DNA of 64,000 nucleotides from contig CM049312.1 of assembly GCA_026874595.1 (NCBI GenBank), forward strand, positions 80,430,929-80,494,928, written 5' to 3'. The translations under genes and the position numbers were made by a program. The notes beneath the pieces are model-generated. The model had not been told where the DNA came from and searched no databases. It was given only the letters and a program-made list of their open reading frames with translations. Positions 34,903 through 47,040 of the stretch are shown in pieces; the first letter of the stretch is position 1; each line of letters begins with the position of its first letter. This DNA is from Sipunculus nudus (Eukaryota; Annelida; Sipuncula; Golfingiida; Sipunculidae).

Positions 34903-35133
34903 ATATAGAAGATAAATGCGGATGTATAAGGAATCAGGAACAATATCGCGACTATGATAACATTATTTGACATCCTAAAATAAGCATTAAATCATTAGAT
35001 TATATAAGTATAACAGCATCTAAGTAGAATAAATAATCTAATGATTTAATGCTTATTTTAGAATGTCAAATAATGTTATCATAGTCGCGATATTGTTCCT
35101 GATTCCTTATACATCGGCATTTAACTTCTATAT
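34903..35133. repeat. Near-perfect 101-bp-arm hairpin
   Basis: 34,903-35,003 and 35,033-35,133 are reverse complements with about three or four mismatches, separated by a ~29-base loop. A shared landmark is 'caatatcgcgactatgataa'. The right arm ends exactly where the 11-bp target duplication (35,134) begins. RNA from it would form a ~100-bp duplex. Confidence 0.85.
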
Positions 35134-35142
35134 GCTGTACTA

Positions 35143-35866
35143 CTAGGTGGGCTAGATGTAAACAACACTTGACATGGTGTATGAAAACATGAATAAAAGC
35201 TATTCTTTCCAATCAATTTCTTTGAAATTTCAGATTTAAAAGATTAAATCCTTATGTATATATGCTGTGAAAATTAAATCAACAGAGCCAAAGTTGGACA
35301 AAATTTAAGGTATTGATTTTTTATTTATGCTAATAACTTGAAAAATTTGCAAAATTCAGATCTAATTTTGAGTAAACAATTGAATCTTGAATAAATAAAG
35401 TTATATTCCTGAAAAAAAGTCTCAAGCTTCAGCAATTCTCATGTTAAGTGAGCAAATATTTTCCTGATTTTTAAAAAAACTGCATTATATTTGGGCCCAT
35501 AACTTCAAAATAATACCCAATACTGACCTAAATTTTGGTATGTGCATAGAAAATGTATGGAAGAATATGAATACTTAATATGATCAAAAACAGATCAATG
35601 GTTTTGATAGTAGGCAGCCTTGAAGTGTAACAATGGCGTTTTTATCGAAAATGGAGGTTTTTCCGTAATATTTCGAAGGAACGAAGTCCTAATGACCAAT
35701 TTTCGGTATGGTAGGAGATTTTGGGGTCATCTAAAGGTATGCAGAATTTCAGATTCATAGGTCCAACCGTTTTAAAACGTGCCCTATTAACAGACAGACG
35801 GCCGGACGACGGACAAAGGAACACGACTATAGCTTAGATGACTTATAGTCAGCTGAGCTAAAAATT
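35143..35866 (+). repeat. R1 core copy and 3' end of P6
   Basis: A close relative of 58,262-59,006 over its whole length, ending in a short ACGG-type stretch (35,790-35,815) and the hairpin at 35,831-35,859. An antisense open stretch (35,824-35,642) resembles those in other R1 copies. Confidence 0.8.
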
Positions 35867-36339
35867 ATTACAGTTGCATACTGAATGCAAAATAATAATA
35901 CAAATACATCTCACTGATGGCAAATTCTTGAACTGAATTAAGTATGGATACCAATTATTTTTAATCCATGTACAGCTGTTTTTATATAGCCACAGAGAGC
36001 AGAATATCCAGGATTGTAACATTGCCAGGTATGATAAATAATTTAAATCATTAATCTAATTTTTTTTTAAAGCTTTTAAAAAACATTCTTGTCAAGATTA
36101 ACCAGAGATAACCTGAAATCTAAATGTCTAGTGACATGATGTAACAGGTGCTGATAAACTGGTGCCAGGCTAGATGTAACTGCTTCTTACAGATAACATA
36201 TATCGTAAAATGAATCAATTTAATCTCCATAATTCAGCCAAAAATCATTCATGTGGAACCATTAAAGATAATTATTATAAGAATTATTGTGGGAATTAAT
36301 CTTGTAAAATATTAAACAAATAGGCTTCATTGGCTTCAA
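35867..36339. other. No gene recognised
   Basis: AT-rich sequence without a match elsewhere in the window or a coding frame. Confidence 0.45.
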
Positions 36340-37076
36340 TCGAAAAACATTTTGCAGGTTTATGAATCATATAGGAAGTTACAGCGAATTGGCTAAGTTC
36401 AGCTTCCCATAACTAAGCCAAAAGTCTCTGAACAGAGACCATTTGAACAAACTTCAGAGAGCACTACCCTAGGATCATTTCTATTCGATATTATACAATT
36501 AGGCCATATGTTTTCAGAGAAGAAGTTTTTTTTGTAGCCCTCAGTATGATACAGGCACTAATGACCCCCGTACAAAAAGACCAATGCAGGTGGCGCCACC
36601 AATACCTCAATTTCGGATATGAATCATGTGACCAACATTGGCATAAAATTTGGTGATGATTGCTCCAGCCGTTTCTGAGATTGAAATTTTAGTATGCTTT
36701 TTTGGACAGAAGACCGAGTTCAACTTCCTGTAACTCAGCCAAAAATCTTCAAACTGGAATCATTAGAAAAAATGTGAGAGAGATCTGGGATTATTTCTGT
36801 AAAATATTGGACAATTTGGCTGGACGATTTCGGAGAAGATGACTTTTAAAGGTTTTCAAGCTTTTTCCCTATAAAACCAAAGTAAATACAGATAGCAAAA
36901 AAAATAAACAAAACCTGATAAAGTTTTTTAGATGACTGATTTTTTGCATAAAGTATGGTGATGCTAGCTCCAGCCATTTTTAAGAAAGTATGGGTTAATG
37001 TACAGATGACGTAAGAAGCACACTGCATGACGGACAACGCTGCATCATCGCATAAGCTCACAGGTTCGCTAAAAAA
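36340..37076 (+). repeat. R4 dispersed repeat, copy 2
   Basis: Similar to 25,246-25,865. It has a perfect GGTGGCGCCACC at about 36,589 and ends GACGGACAACGC then 'cgcataagctcacaggttcgctaaaaaa' in two joined phrases. The (G)ACGG stretch before an end with a run of A suggests a second type of pearl/HINE-like 3' end. Confidence 0.6.
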
Positions 37077-37599
37077 ATGTAAATGTAATAAATCATTCTA
37101 AAAACAGGATAAACATATTTTAAAGGAAAATTCAAAACATTTTGATCATTAACATACCGTTTATAAGACTGATCATATTAAAATTTACAGCGAAACACAA
37201 AATATAGATTACAGAACACTTGCATTAATTCTACAAGAAGTTGATTCATGATTCTAAATTGCCTCAACATATATTATGTAATAGCTCATTATGTATACAA
37301 ATGTATTTATTTTTTACCCCAGAAAATCTTATAACAGAACTATAAATATCTAAGAATTCAGATTCAGAATTTGCAATTCTTAATTTGGCCTTTGTTTATC
37401 CATAATTTGGCTCATATATAATCAATTTATGCATCCCGATGGTTTAATTATATATTAATTTGTTAAAATGATTTTAAAGAAAATTGATTTCTTTAAAAAT
37501 GCTACATTACCACAATATGACATTTTCTTTATTACTCCTTGAATTACTATTTCAAGAAAAGTTTTGTAAATGGGTGGAAAAGGCACTACAATTAAGGAT
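37077..37599. other. Flank of the duplicated locus
   Basis: From about 37,240 this sequence is similar to 59,160-59,500 ('attctaaattgc', 'aaaatgctacattaccacaa'), showing that the duplication goes past the 3' end of P6. No coding frame is supported. Confidence 0.55.
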
Positions 37600-38476
37600 T
37601 AGGGCTGTGTATCGGTCCGCCTCTTCCGGTACAATACGTATTGCGATACAGTTAATTCGATACCGATACGTATTGACGATACATTTAATTTTTCTTTGTA
37701 TCTCATTTTTTAATAAAAGCTCTGTTTCTTGTTTTTATATGTTTTTTTTTTATTTTAACATACAACATATTTAGTGTGCTATGCAGTTAAGCAGCTTAAG
37801 CCTGATATTAAATGAATAAACCAACCAGTTGCTTTTAATTACTTCTTTGAGCCCTCAGCATCCCCTGCCCCCTGCACAAACGTGTTTTATTGCATTATGT
37901 GGTGAAGATCATTGGCTGTTTTTTTATGTCATGTAATAACACGGTTTTGTATAATTATGTGAATATGAATACCATTAGTCACTCTTCTGTTTGTACAGGA
38001 TTTGTCCCCAGGCTTTAACCATTTATTTGACATCTGATGTTGAACGCGGGAGTTCCGAGTAACCTATGACCGTTAAAAAAGTTAGAGATTGAATGACATA
38101 TATAAAGATAGGATATATTCGTGAATGTACCCTGTTCCTTGTAGCAATATGTGATGTGAATATAAGTTTCATTAATAAAGACAAACGTTATTATCATTCT
38201 CCTATTATCGCTCACATGCGCCTGCTTTTCATGGAAGTACTGACGTGCATGCGTATATACATTTATTAACAAGTCTGAAAAGCCAAAGCAACAAATATAT
38301 AGGCTGCAGTGCATTTAGATTTATAATATGTCATGGTTATGTGTAAAGTTATAGTTAGAATGCTATCCATTAGCAAGCAATCGATACGACCAATACAGCA
38401 TGCAACGCATTTCGGTTATCCTATCGACATCGTGTATCGATTCGTATCGATATATCAATATATTGATACAGCCCTA
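37600..38476. mobile_element. 877-bp non-autonomous hAT-like element
   Basis: The ends TAGGGCTGT and ACAGCCCTA form the inverted termini. TTAAGGAT is duplicated at 37,592-37,599 and 38,477-38,484 (8 bp, the hAT hallmark). Subterminal regions hold repeated CGATAC/GTATCG words (37,613-37,683; 38,383-38,468), typical of hAT ends. The paralogous sequence near 59,500 lacks the element. The internal ORFs (for example 38,314-38,015 minus) are not transposase-like. Confidence 0.88.
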
Positions 38477-38910
38477 TTAAGGATATACAATTAAAACAAT
38501 AAGAATTACTGCATAATACTTGGTGGGTTTGGGTGATATGAGAATAACTGTACACCTGTGATCTCCGATCTCCCCGAGTGATCTATTCACAAGTGACCCA
38601 TAGGTCATGACGCTCAGCCGACTGACATGTTGACAATATGTCCTTGCACAGGAAACTAAGATAAATATAGGCATCATCATTCATGCATATTAGCTTAAGT
38701 TCATCAAGACCCAAATTTGATGACAATCCAACCAGCCTTTCCTGAGGAACCTCCCAGCGGGCACAGGACGTTGTTTCGACGTTGAATCTTAGTTGAAATC
38801 ACGTCGCGACGTCGACAACCAAAATACAACGTTGACACAACGTTATTTTAACGACGTTGCTTTGACGTCGTAGATTGACGTCAGTGTGACGTCGATATAA
38901 CAACACCAGT

Positions 38911-39283
38911 TCAACTAATGAGAACATATCTGATTCTGTCTACATAATACAACTGGTATACAAATGGTGAAGGAGGAAGCAAACCGTACACGAATATAAA
39001 ATATATTAATACTGTGATGCGAACAGATCTTATTCTTGATTAACCAACATATGAAGGTTATTCCATATTGATTAATAAAGTACGATTCATTAAATTATCA
39101 AAATCCTGTTCGGGTCATATGCTCCTTTAAGTGTCATATATCCGTGTCCCAAGGAAAGCTTCCCGTGTTCCGTGTTATATAAAATCAACGTATCCACATC
39201 ATATATAATTAACCATACAAACGCCGTAGGTCTATATGTCAAATTTCCTTACACACACACACACTCGCATGTAAACAATTAAG

Positions 39284-39337
<54 letters not shown>

Positions 39338-39655
39338 AAGGCTTTCATTAACGCGGGAGTAAGCGAAAATTCTTGCTGTTTGCCTCTACAGCATCAAACT
39401 TGACCTTTGTATAGTCACGGACCATTGCTGACTACTTTTGAAACCAGTTAATTGTATAAACACTATGCTGATAACTGAGACTCAGATTTCACTAAAATCA
39501 AATCATCATATAATAACGCAATATTTATGTGATTCATGTAATGGAAAAACTTAAGAATTTGAAACAGATCGCCTCCAAATATTGAAATATGAATATGTTA
39601 CGCACTAAAATTTTGGCCTGAGTGTCCCATAATCTTCATTTTTTTCCTATTGAAA

Positions 39656-39728
<73 letters not shown>

Positions 39729-39794
39729 CTTGCCTTGATAACATAACATGAATTCAATACATCTATAGGTAATAGTGCTCTACCATGTGGGAGC

Positions 39795-39838
<44 letters not shown>

Positions 39839-40956
39839 GCATAATATATAAGAGAAACTAATTACAAACCATTATTTTCACAGTAATCTTATAATGACAG
39901 CTTTTACATCTTGTGTATGCCAAATAAAATTCCATTTAACCACCCACCGCATGTATTGGGGGGGGGGGTATTATCTATTCCTGTAACACTTATCTTTATC
40001 ACAAACATCTTTATTTGTGTTATTCAACGTAAAGTGTAATATGAGCAATTCGGGTTTTGCACATCAAGATTTTATTTATAGAACTGGAAGTATAACTGAA
40101 AGCAATAAAGATGACAAGATATATTGCAAATGCAAAAAAACCGCTTTGTAAACAGCTTTTCTGTTTTTTTTATATCCTATATGATAATAAACACACACAC
40201 ACATATTTGTGTGTATATGTAAGTTTCATTTCTTTAATACATAAGATACTTGACCTGCATTTTCTAAGCCTATACACTACACAATCATTTTAAAAAGATA
40301 ATAATAGGGAAGGTTAGCAATTACAATTCTGTGATTCATATACAAATCTAGATATGCCAAGCTGGTATAGAGCTTGCATGGAATCCTCAGCTTCAAACCT
40401 CCGATAGAATCCGTGAGAGGAAAACACGTATTTTTGTATAGTAATAATGAAATTTTGGAATCTGCTGGGTAAAAAGTGTCTTAGAGCCAGCGGATAATAT
40501 CTAAGTAGTTTACATTTTTAGGTGACAAAACATTTAAAACACGCCGTGTGATGAGGCTAAATCCCCAATATATTTATACATCCGAAGAAAACCTTCAGTG
40601 ATGTTCGGCTGCCCTAGTTTAAGTTAATATTGAGCTTTTGCGCGCTTTTTAATTAAAACTGATACATATTTCCATGGTACATAACCGTCAAAGGTCAGAG
40701 ATAAATTATAGCGTAGGAGTATAGCAGAAAGGGAATTGTTATTTTCTTTTGTGACCTATTTGATTTAGTAACAAAAGTTCACCTGGCAGTATATTCTTGC
40801 AAATTTGGAAATAACCTCCTGGAAATCATTCGATCTCTTTAAAATGATATCTTTCATATCTAAATATATATCTTGGTGCAACTATGATAATACGCTAAAC
40901 GCTGTTAAAAAGTTTGAAAATAACATTTACACTGTTATTCGTAAACTATCGTGCAC

Positions 40957-41026
<70 letters not shown>
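38911..41026. other. AT-rich interior with (TA)n tracts
   Basis: (TA)n at about 39,287-39,334, 39,661-39,725, 39,801-39,832 and 40,961-41,021. A G-run lies near 39,959. No gene is supported; open frames over the TA, CT and GT tracts are artefacts of repeat translation. Confidence 0.6.
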
Positions 41027-41027
<1 letters not shown>

Positions 41028-41103
41028 AATGGAACATGGATACACAGAAAAGTCGGTTCACTGCCGATGGGAACCGACTTTTCTGTGTATTCATGTTCCA
41101 TTT
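41027..41103. repeat. 33-bp-arm hairpin between TA and CT/GT microsatellites
   Basis: The arms 41,027-41,059 and 41,071-41,103 pair with a single mismatch around an 11-base loop. AGAAAAGTCGGTTC is in the left arm. The size and near-perfect pairing look like a small-RNA precursor or a tiny foldback, but nothing shows transcription. Confidence 0.75.
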
Positions 41104-41133
41104 CTTCGTACAACGAACCAGCATGGCTATTCA

Positions 41134-41224
<91 letters not shown>

Positions 41225-42478
41225 CATGGTAGGCTTTCTGTTCGCGAGAGATTCAAATTCGCGATATTCGCGGAAGGGGAGTTATCGCGAAAATAAAACC
41301 ATCGTGAACAAAAGGTCCCATCGTCGAAGGCAAAGTTGAAAAGTGAATATCAGATCTTTCCAATTCATTGACATTTGGTATAATTAATTCACATGACAAA
41401 GGTTATATTCTGTCTATAGGTATTTGCTATTGTGTTATCGCGAAAATGGAACCCATGCAAAAAATGAAAACTTGAAAATCCCGAAAATGTTACCCCGCCA
41501 AAATGATGCCAACCACAGTTTATATATATAGTGTCTGAAATTTCATGCATGAAATTTTATATGTATATATAAATATATAAATATATATATATATATAGAC
41601 AATTATATTGAAATAATCTAATTATATAATTATGCGGATTAATCAAATTATTCATTTAATACCGACTCTTTCATATTCATTCTTTGGCCTCTGCATCACA
41701 CAGAAGAAATAAAATGTATTTCAGGAAAAGGGTGAGGTGGGGGAATCCAGTGTGGCAGGCCGCAGGTGAAAATTAAAGCTTTATCCTGCAAATTTTATTT
41801 AAGGTAAAGACATAAAATCCGTACACGCACCATTAATTTTGAATAAACCCCAGGGATAGGAAAATAGATCACCATGGGGCATCAGCGTCCTCAGAATAAT
41901 ATGATATGCATGCATACGCATGTAACAACTGTCCAGTTCCTGTCTGGTTATTTTTCTTCTTCCTCTTGGTGCCTTATATATACTGTCAAATCTGACGGCG
42001 ATCAAAAGCATTTCATAAAATATTAAAAAGTAACATTAAATTTCTTACATATATCCGTCAAATACTAACATATCGATATAAAAAATACTTATAAGTATTT
42101 CTAATAATGACCTCAATCATGACGGTGACTCCGATCAACTTTTCCAACATTTAAGGTGGATATACATGTATACATATGCACAGAAGTGCCGCATCTATAC
42201 ATGCAAGATAATGCTTCATATTTTATCAAGTTGTCATATTTTATAGTGTAAATTAAAATTCAGGATATTCATCTACATTTCTAATGGTGGACTTGGGCTA
42301 TTTATATTTTTATTACTATTATTATTTATTTTATTTTAACACCTTTGTGTTTTATAAATTAAGCGACCTTAATTTCTACTGCTCCTTGGCATATACAGTT
42401 GCATGCATACTATAGGATTAAATAGGATTAAGTTCAACCTGACATTTATATATATATTGTTTTGAGTACCCAGTGCAG

Positions 42479-42548
<70 letters not shown>

Positions 42549-42711
42549 ATATATATATGTGTGTTTATACATATAATATATAAAGATAATATAAATAAAT
42601 AGATATATATTTATATATATATATATATACACACACACACAGAAATAGTTCAAGGAATGGTTTAACCGGCAAGCATAATTGGGTATTAGAGACTAGCGAC
42701 AACGCAATATA

Positions 42712-42759
<48 letters not shown>

Positions 42760-43610
42760 CCCAATTGTGAGAGTCTATAGAATACCTAAAATGTAATTTT
42801 ATTCGCATAGTTTTATTTTGTATTACAGTAACTAATCTAAAGCGTGTATTTTGAACCATCGCTCAATTTATATTCATATCTTTAGTAGTGATTAATATAT
42901 GGAATAGTTATTTTGTAAAATAATGCATATTTACAGACAAACAGAAACATATTAACAGAAAAATCAATATAAAAAAAACTAAAGTAGTACATCATAATGC
43001 ATTTAATTTGCATTTATATTTATAGATTTATGCAGTCATATATAGATATTAATAGCGCATGGTAAGAAATTTTTTCAATATTTTTGTTTTGATGATATGA
43101 TGCGTACACAAGGGAAGCTGCATGGTGCACTTGCAAACCAGTTTTGGTTAGTGGTCCGCACCCCACACCATGCTGTACTGGCGGTGTCTTCCACCTGTCA
43201 CTGAAACATTCATCTCATCAGCTTCTACACATCTGTGCCGTCTAGTTTTACGAACATCAGTGTTGTACAGGGTGTGTGATATTGGAGCTGTCACTTTGGC
43301 TGATCTGTGTCCCATCAACATCACCCGTTTTCGGTCCCTCACCCTGCCCCAGGGCGAGAAACAGTGGAGGGAAAGTTCATGTGAAACTTGATTTCTCCTT
43401 GATATGGGCAGTATATCCAGTGTTCCAGTCTCAGCTTGGCGTGAAATAGGAAGACTGGTGAGTATAATATACTTAAAATTTTAGTAAAATATATGAATAT
43501 GTGGGCTGAAAGGCAAATATCACCTCTGAAAGAAAATTTTGATAAAGAGAACTAACAATGTATTAGGGGGGAAAGTCAGGATTATAAGATCTATGATAAG
43601 ACCGATTTTT
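41104..43610. other. Microsatellite-rich stretch, no gene recognised
   Basis: (CT)n at about 41,140-41,173, TA then GT repeats at about 41,175-41,221, CT repeats at 42,484-42,548 and (TA)n at 42,716-42,754. A word repeated on both sides of that TA tract ('aatacccaatt') suggests slippage. An overlapping pair of ~65-73 residue frames at 43,148-43,391 is unrecognised. Confidence 0.55.
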
Positions 43611-44084
43611 AGCTCAGCTGACTATTAGTCATCTGAGCTATAGTCATGGTCCTTTGTCCGTCGTCCGTTCGGCGTGCCGTCCGGACGTCCGTTAACAGGG
43701 CACGTTTTGAACCCGTAAGACGTACGAATCCGAAATTCGGTATACAGTTAGATGTCCCCAAAATCTCCTACCATACCGATAGTTGGGTCAGTAGGTCATC
43801 GTTCCTCCGAGATATTAAGGAAAACCTCAATTTCCCATATAAAACCCATTGTTACACTTCAATACCACATAATATCAAAACCAATGATATGATATTGATC
43901 ATATTTAACATAGCCATTCCTCTATATATTTCCTATGTACATCCCAGGAATTATGTCAGTATTTTGTAACTGTTTGAAGTTATGGGCCCGAACATAATGC
44001 ACTTTTTAATTTTTTTTCTAAAAAAAAAATCAGAAAAAATTTATTCACTTAATATTAGAATTGTTAAAGCTATAAAGTCTTTTT
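43611..44084 (-). repeat. Partial pearl/HINE-like element P7 (R1 type), reverse
   Basis: The reverse strand ends with the 29-nt hairpin (43,611-43,639), preceded by an ACGG-type stretch (43,652-43,695) and about 380 bp of R1. It is cut where the 3' end of P8 starts at 44,085. The plus-strand frame 43,646-43,969 (107 residues) is the longest version of the R1 antisense open stretch. Confidence 0.72.
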
Positions 44085-45366
44085 AGCTCGTCTGACTGTA
44101 AGTCAACTGGGCTGTCGTGATCGGTCAGCGTCCGTCTCCCGCCCGTCTGTCTGTCTGTCTTTTAGACTGGAGTGTTTTAACACCATTGGACCTAGAAACC
44201 TGCAACTGAAGTAAATCCAGCGAGATCCATACAAACTCTCCTTGGAAACCTGAAATTAGGTCACTATGACATGTATCCTTCGAGTTATGAGGCTTGTAAG
44301 TACCCCCGGAATAATTAAAAATTTGATACAAAACCTCCAGTATTTTGTCAATTAATGCATGTATAGCTCTGAATATTGGCTTGAATGTTGACCATGACTG
44401 GGGATGTCAGTTTCGGAAAATTAGTGTCGCCACTTGCATTTTTTTCTAATTTTTACGATTTTTATCCCCCTGTTTTGAGACAATGAAATGACAGCCATTG
44501 AGTCCGTTTCTCGACTGCGGATTCATCTGGTCTCCTGAAACCTGGTGTGTTTATTGACTGTGACAAGTTTCTTCAGTTCCTGAAGACGGATGGCGCCACC
44601 TGTATTTTGTTCTGTTTTTTTACGAGTTTTTTCCCTTTATATTGAGACAGCCAAATGATACTGATAATATAAGATTTGCAACTGTGGTTTAATTTAGTGT
44701 CCTTAAACCTTGTGTGTTGTTAGGGCCCCACTTGAGTAATGGGATGCCCTGTGGTAATCACCTTGTCTGTCCGCCTATCCTTCTGTTTTGACTTTCTGTT
44801 TGTCCGTCATATTTATTTCTTGATGATAATTCCAGTTTGGATTGACATATGGACTTCACACTTCACTTACATATGGCCCACCTTTATCGCTAGAATTCTA
44901 TCGATTTTGGGGTCATGAGGTCAAAGGTCAAGGTTACCCACCCCACTGATTTAGGAAGATAGTGGATGCAGTTAAGCCAAACTTTTCATCTCAAACCTTC
45001 CATCTTTTACATTTAGCTGACCTGCCAATAGGGGATATATGATATTGAGGTCACAAGGTCACAGTCAAGGTCACAGCGGCCATCTGTTAGCATATTTGTT
45101 TCTGGATGGATTGACATATTGGTTTCAAACTTGATTCATATAAGGCTCACCGATAAAGTAAGAACCCTTCTTTGGGGCCATGAGGTCAAAGGTCAAGTCA
45201 CAGGGTAGAAGGCGTTGTTCAGTTTTACGTCAAATTACAGTCTGAATCAGGATCCTGATCAAGGTTTTGAACGGTCAGATTCCCGATTGGGGTTTGGTGT
45301 GAATGTTATAATAAATATTCTCAAAATCAATTTCAGCTGAGCGCCGTGATCCACAGGTCTATTGTT
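44085..45366 (-). repeat. Pearl/HINE-like element P8, complete, reverse
   Basis: 3' hairpin 44,085-44,113, a GTCT/GTCC microsatellite (44,140-44,162) and a 340-bp unit end (44,170-44,300). GGCGCCACCTG-type words lie at about 44,412 (degenerate) and 44,590. The AGGTCAAAGGTCAAGGT core array follows (44,918 and 45,183). A reversed 5' block lies at about 45,334-45,366 (CAGCTGAGCGCCGTGATCCACAGG, read in two parts). It has the same module order as P5 but is shorter. Confidence 0.7.
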
Positions 45367-45375
45367 CAGGAATGT

Positions 45376-45427
<52 letters not shown>

Positions 45428-45770
45428 ATTGAAATTATATTATGTAAAAACATAAAAACACGTGTATGTGTGTACAGAAAGATAGATAAAGATGCTCTTT
45501 ATTCATTATGTTTGTATATGTTTGTTTCCATATGTATATATTATTTATGATTGTTGTTTTCACATAATCATTATAAATTTTCATGAATATCATGAGTATA
45601 TATGTGTATTGGTAACAATTTTTATTTTTGCATACCTGAGACTGCATGGGTAGGATAAAGATAATATTAAATATTAAGTTAAGGCACAACGAGATTATTT
45701 TGTTCAGTTCTGTTAAAATACTTTGGTGCATAAGTTGAGCCTTTAGTATGGCAATATTCCGATTGTTTTT

Positions 45771-45890
45771 AGCTCTGATGACTTTCAGTCATCTGAGCTA
45801 CAGCAATGGTTCTTTGTCCGTCGTGTGTCCGGTGGTCCTCACGTCCTGCTGTTCATTCAAAGGGCACAAATCGTAACTGTTAGCAGGGGT
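45771..45890 (-). repeat. 3' end fragment of a pearl/HINE-like element (P9)
   Basis: The hairpin 45,771-45,799 and a 'tttgtccgtcgtg' stretch lead to 'gggcacaaatcgtaac', after which similarity stops. (TA)n at about 45,381-45,424 lies between P8 and P9. Confidence 0.7.
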
Positions 45891-46539
45891 CGAAATAGCG
45901 ATTGTCCGCCTGTCACATGAACGTAAAGGCATTTTTCATTATGATTTTATACCAATCCGTGCGAAAGTGGAACTGCAAAACGTTCCTTATATTGCAAATA
46001 ATGAAAACAATGCATAAAAACGAAATAGCATAGCAACAACATGTATTAATATCAAACAGGACTTTTACATGATTGGAATATATCAAAATAACGCCAGGCC
46101 AAAAAAGAGAGAGGAAGACAAGTAGGACTGCCTAACATCTTCACCAGAACTTGGTATAATATTTATAGTTATCATTAACACCATGCATACAAATTCTTAA
46201 AATGATTTGTGCACTCGTGTTAAATATTCGAATAAATTGAAACTGCTGGGCCTGGAAAGGTCATGATATATTTATTAACCTTAACCGACTGTAAGAAAAT
46301 CTCGACCAATACTCATAAATGATAAGAAAAATGGTCACTTCTTGTTGACATCTAACAGTACATTTGGCACAATGCCAAATTGGCGACCTAACTGTTGCAG
46401 CACTGCAGTTAAACCCGAAGTCATTCTAGACTGGTCAAAATATGAGTAAACCCCATGCAACAAATTGCAAGAAATTGGTTTATGGTGTTTTTTTTTAAAA
46501 TATAGGACCAGATTTACAATATATCAAGAGTTTAACAAA
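45891..46539. other. No gene recognised
   Basis: No coding frame or internal repeat is apparent. Confidence 0.4.
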
Positions 46540-47040
46540 TTTGGACACCGAGAAAGTTGTTATATTTTAGGTGGTGTCCAAGACTGCCGCCAAGTCCCTC
46601 TGATGGCCATGAATTATTTAGTATTCATCATAGAGTTGTAATTTTTGTATCTACCGCTAGGTCCTGGGGTCCAGAAACCATTGGAAACAACAAAGGCATC
46701 CTTACATATTTATGTCACTTAAAAAATCCAAGATGGCTTCCAAAGTGGCCCCTAGATCCTAAAAAATAGCCATAAATCATTTATTTTACATCATAGAATT
46801 GTAAATTTTAGTATCTCCTACCAGGTATTTGGGATCCAGAAATCCAATGGAACTAATAAAAACATTTTTCCGTATTTATAAAAGTGGCAAAACCAATATA
46901 GCGTCCAAAATGGCCGCCAAGTCCTTAAAATGGCAATAAATCATTTATTTTTCACTATAAAGCTGTAATTTTGGTATGTACTATTTTTCCCTTTTTGTAA
47001 AACCAATGAAACTAAAGTACGCATCGTTGTGTAGTCATGT
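46540..47040 (+). repeat. ~165-bp tandem repeat, about 3 copies
   Basis: Units contain 'atggcc(a)..aat.atttattt', 'gttgtaattttngtatct' and 'ccagaaa.ccaatgga' with an 'aaatggccgccaagtcc' joint. Starts are near 46,600, 46,767 and 46,929. The third unit is the most diverged. Confidence 0.7.

Larger units (their letters stand above)
32304..35133. mobile_element. 2.83-kb insertion with 11-bp target duplication
   Basis: GCTGTACTACT stands at 32,293-32,303 and again at 35,134-35,144. The compact copy has the uninterrupted GGTACTACTGG at about 58,253, so this is a secondary insertion. It starts GTAATGAAGTGG. A ~275-bp block at its left end (32,304-32,577) is repeated in inverse at 34,138-34,427. An inverted copy of the flanking P6 core (33,795-34,137) and a near-perfect hairpin (34,903-35,133) fill the right part. 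The middle (32,586-33,780) looks like an LTR plus leader fragment. Its class is unclear and it may be a composite. Confidence 0.6.
26780..35866 (+). repeat. Pearl/HINE-like element P6, filled with nested insertions
   Basis: The 5' block (GGGACCCATGGGTCA, about 26,785) is followed by repeat R2 (to about 27,350) and then a unique core that matches 57,150-57,540. Element P5 interrupts at 27,709-31,579. The core resumes (31,580-32,303 matches 57,545-58,262) and is interrupted again by a 2.83 kb insertion (32,304-35,133). It then ends with an R1 unit, a short microsatellite and the 3' hairpin at 35,831-35,859. Without the two insertions the element would be about 2.4 kb, comparable with the compact copy P11 (57,126-59,006). 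P11 differs by lacking R2. Confidence 0.75.

Noticed and set aside
40805-41339. Open frames of 93-163 residues over TA, CT and GT tracts (also at about 9,000-9,290, 13,855-14,086, 42,369-42,653 and 45,259-45,550)
   Set aside because: They translate microsatellites (YIYIYI, SLSLSL, VCVCVC) in both strands and have no domain.
43148-43391. Transposase fragment suggested by a ...QYSMVWGAD-like stretch on the minus strand
   Set aside because: Only one short phrase resembles a Tc1-type motif and the surrounding residues do not fit.
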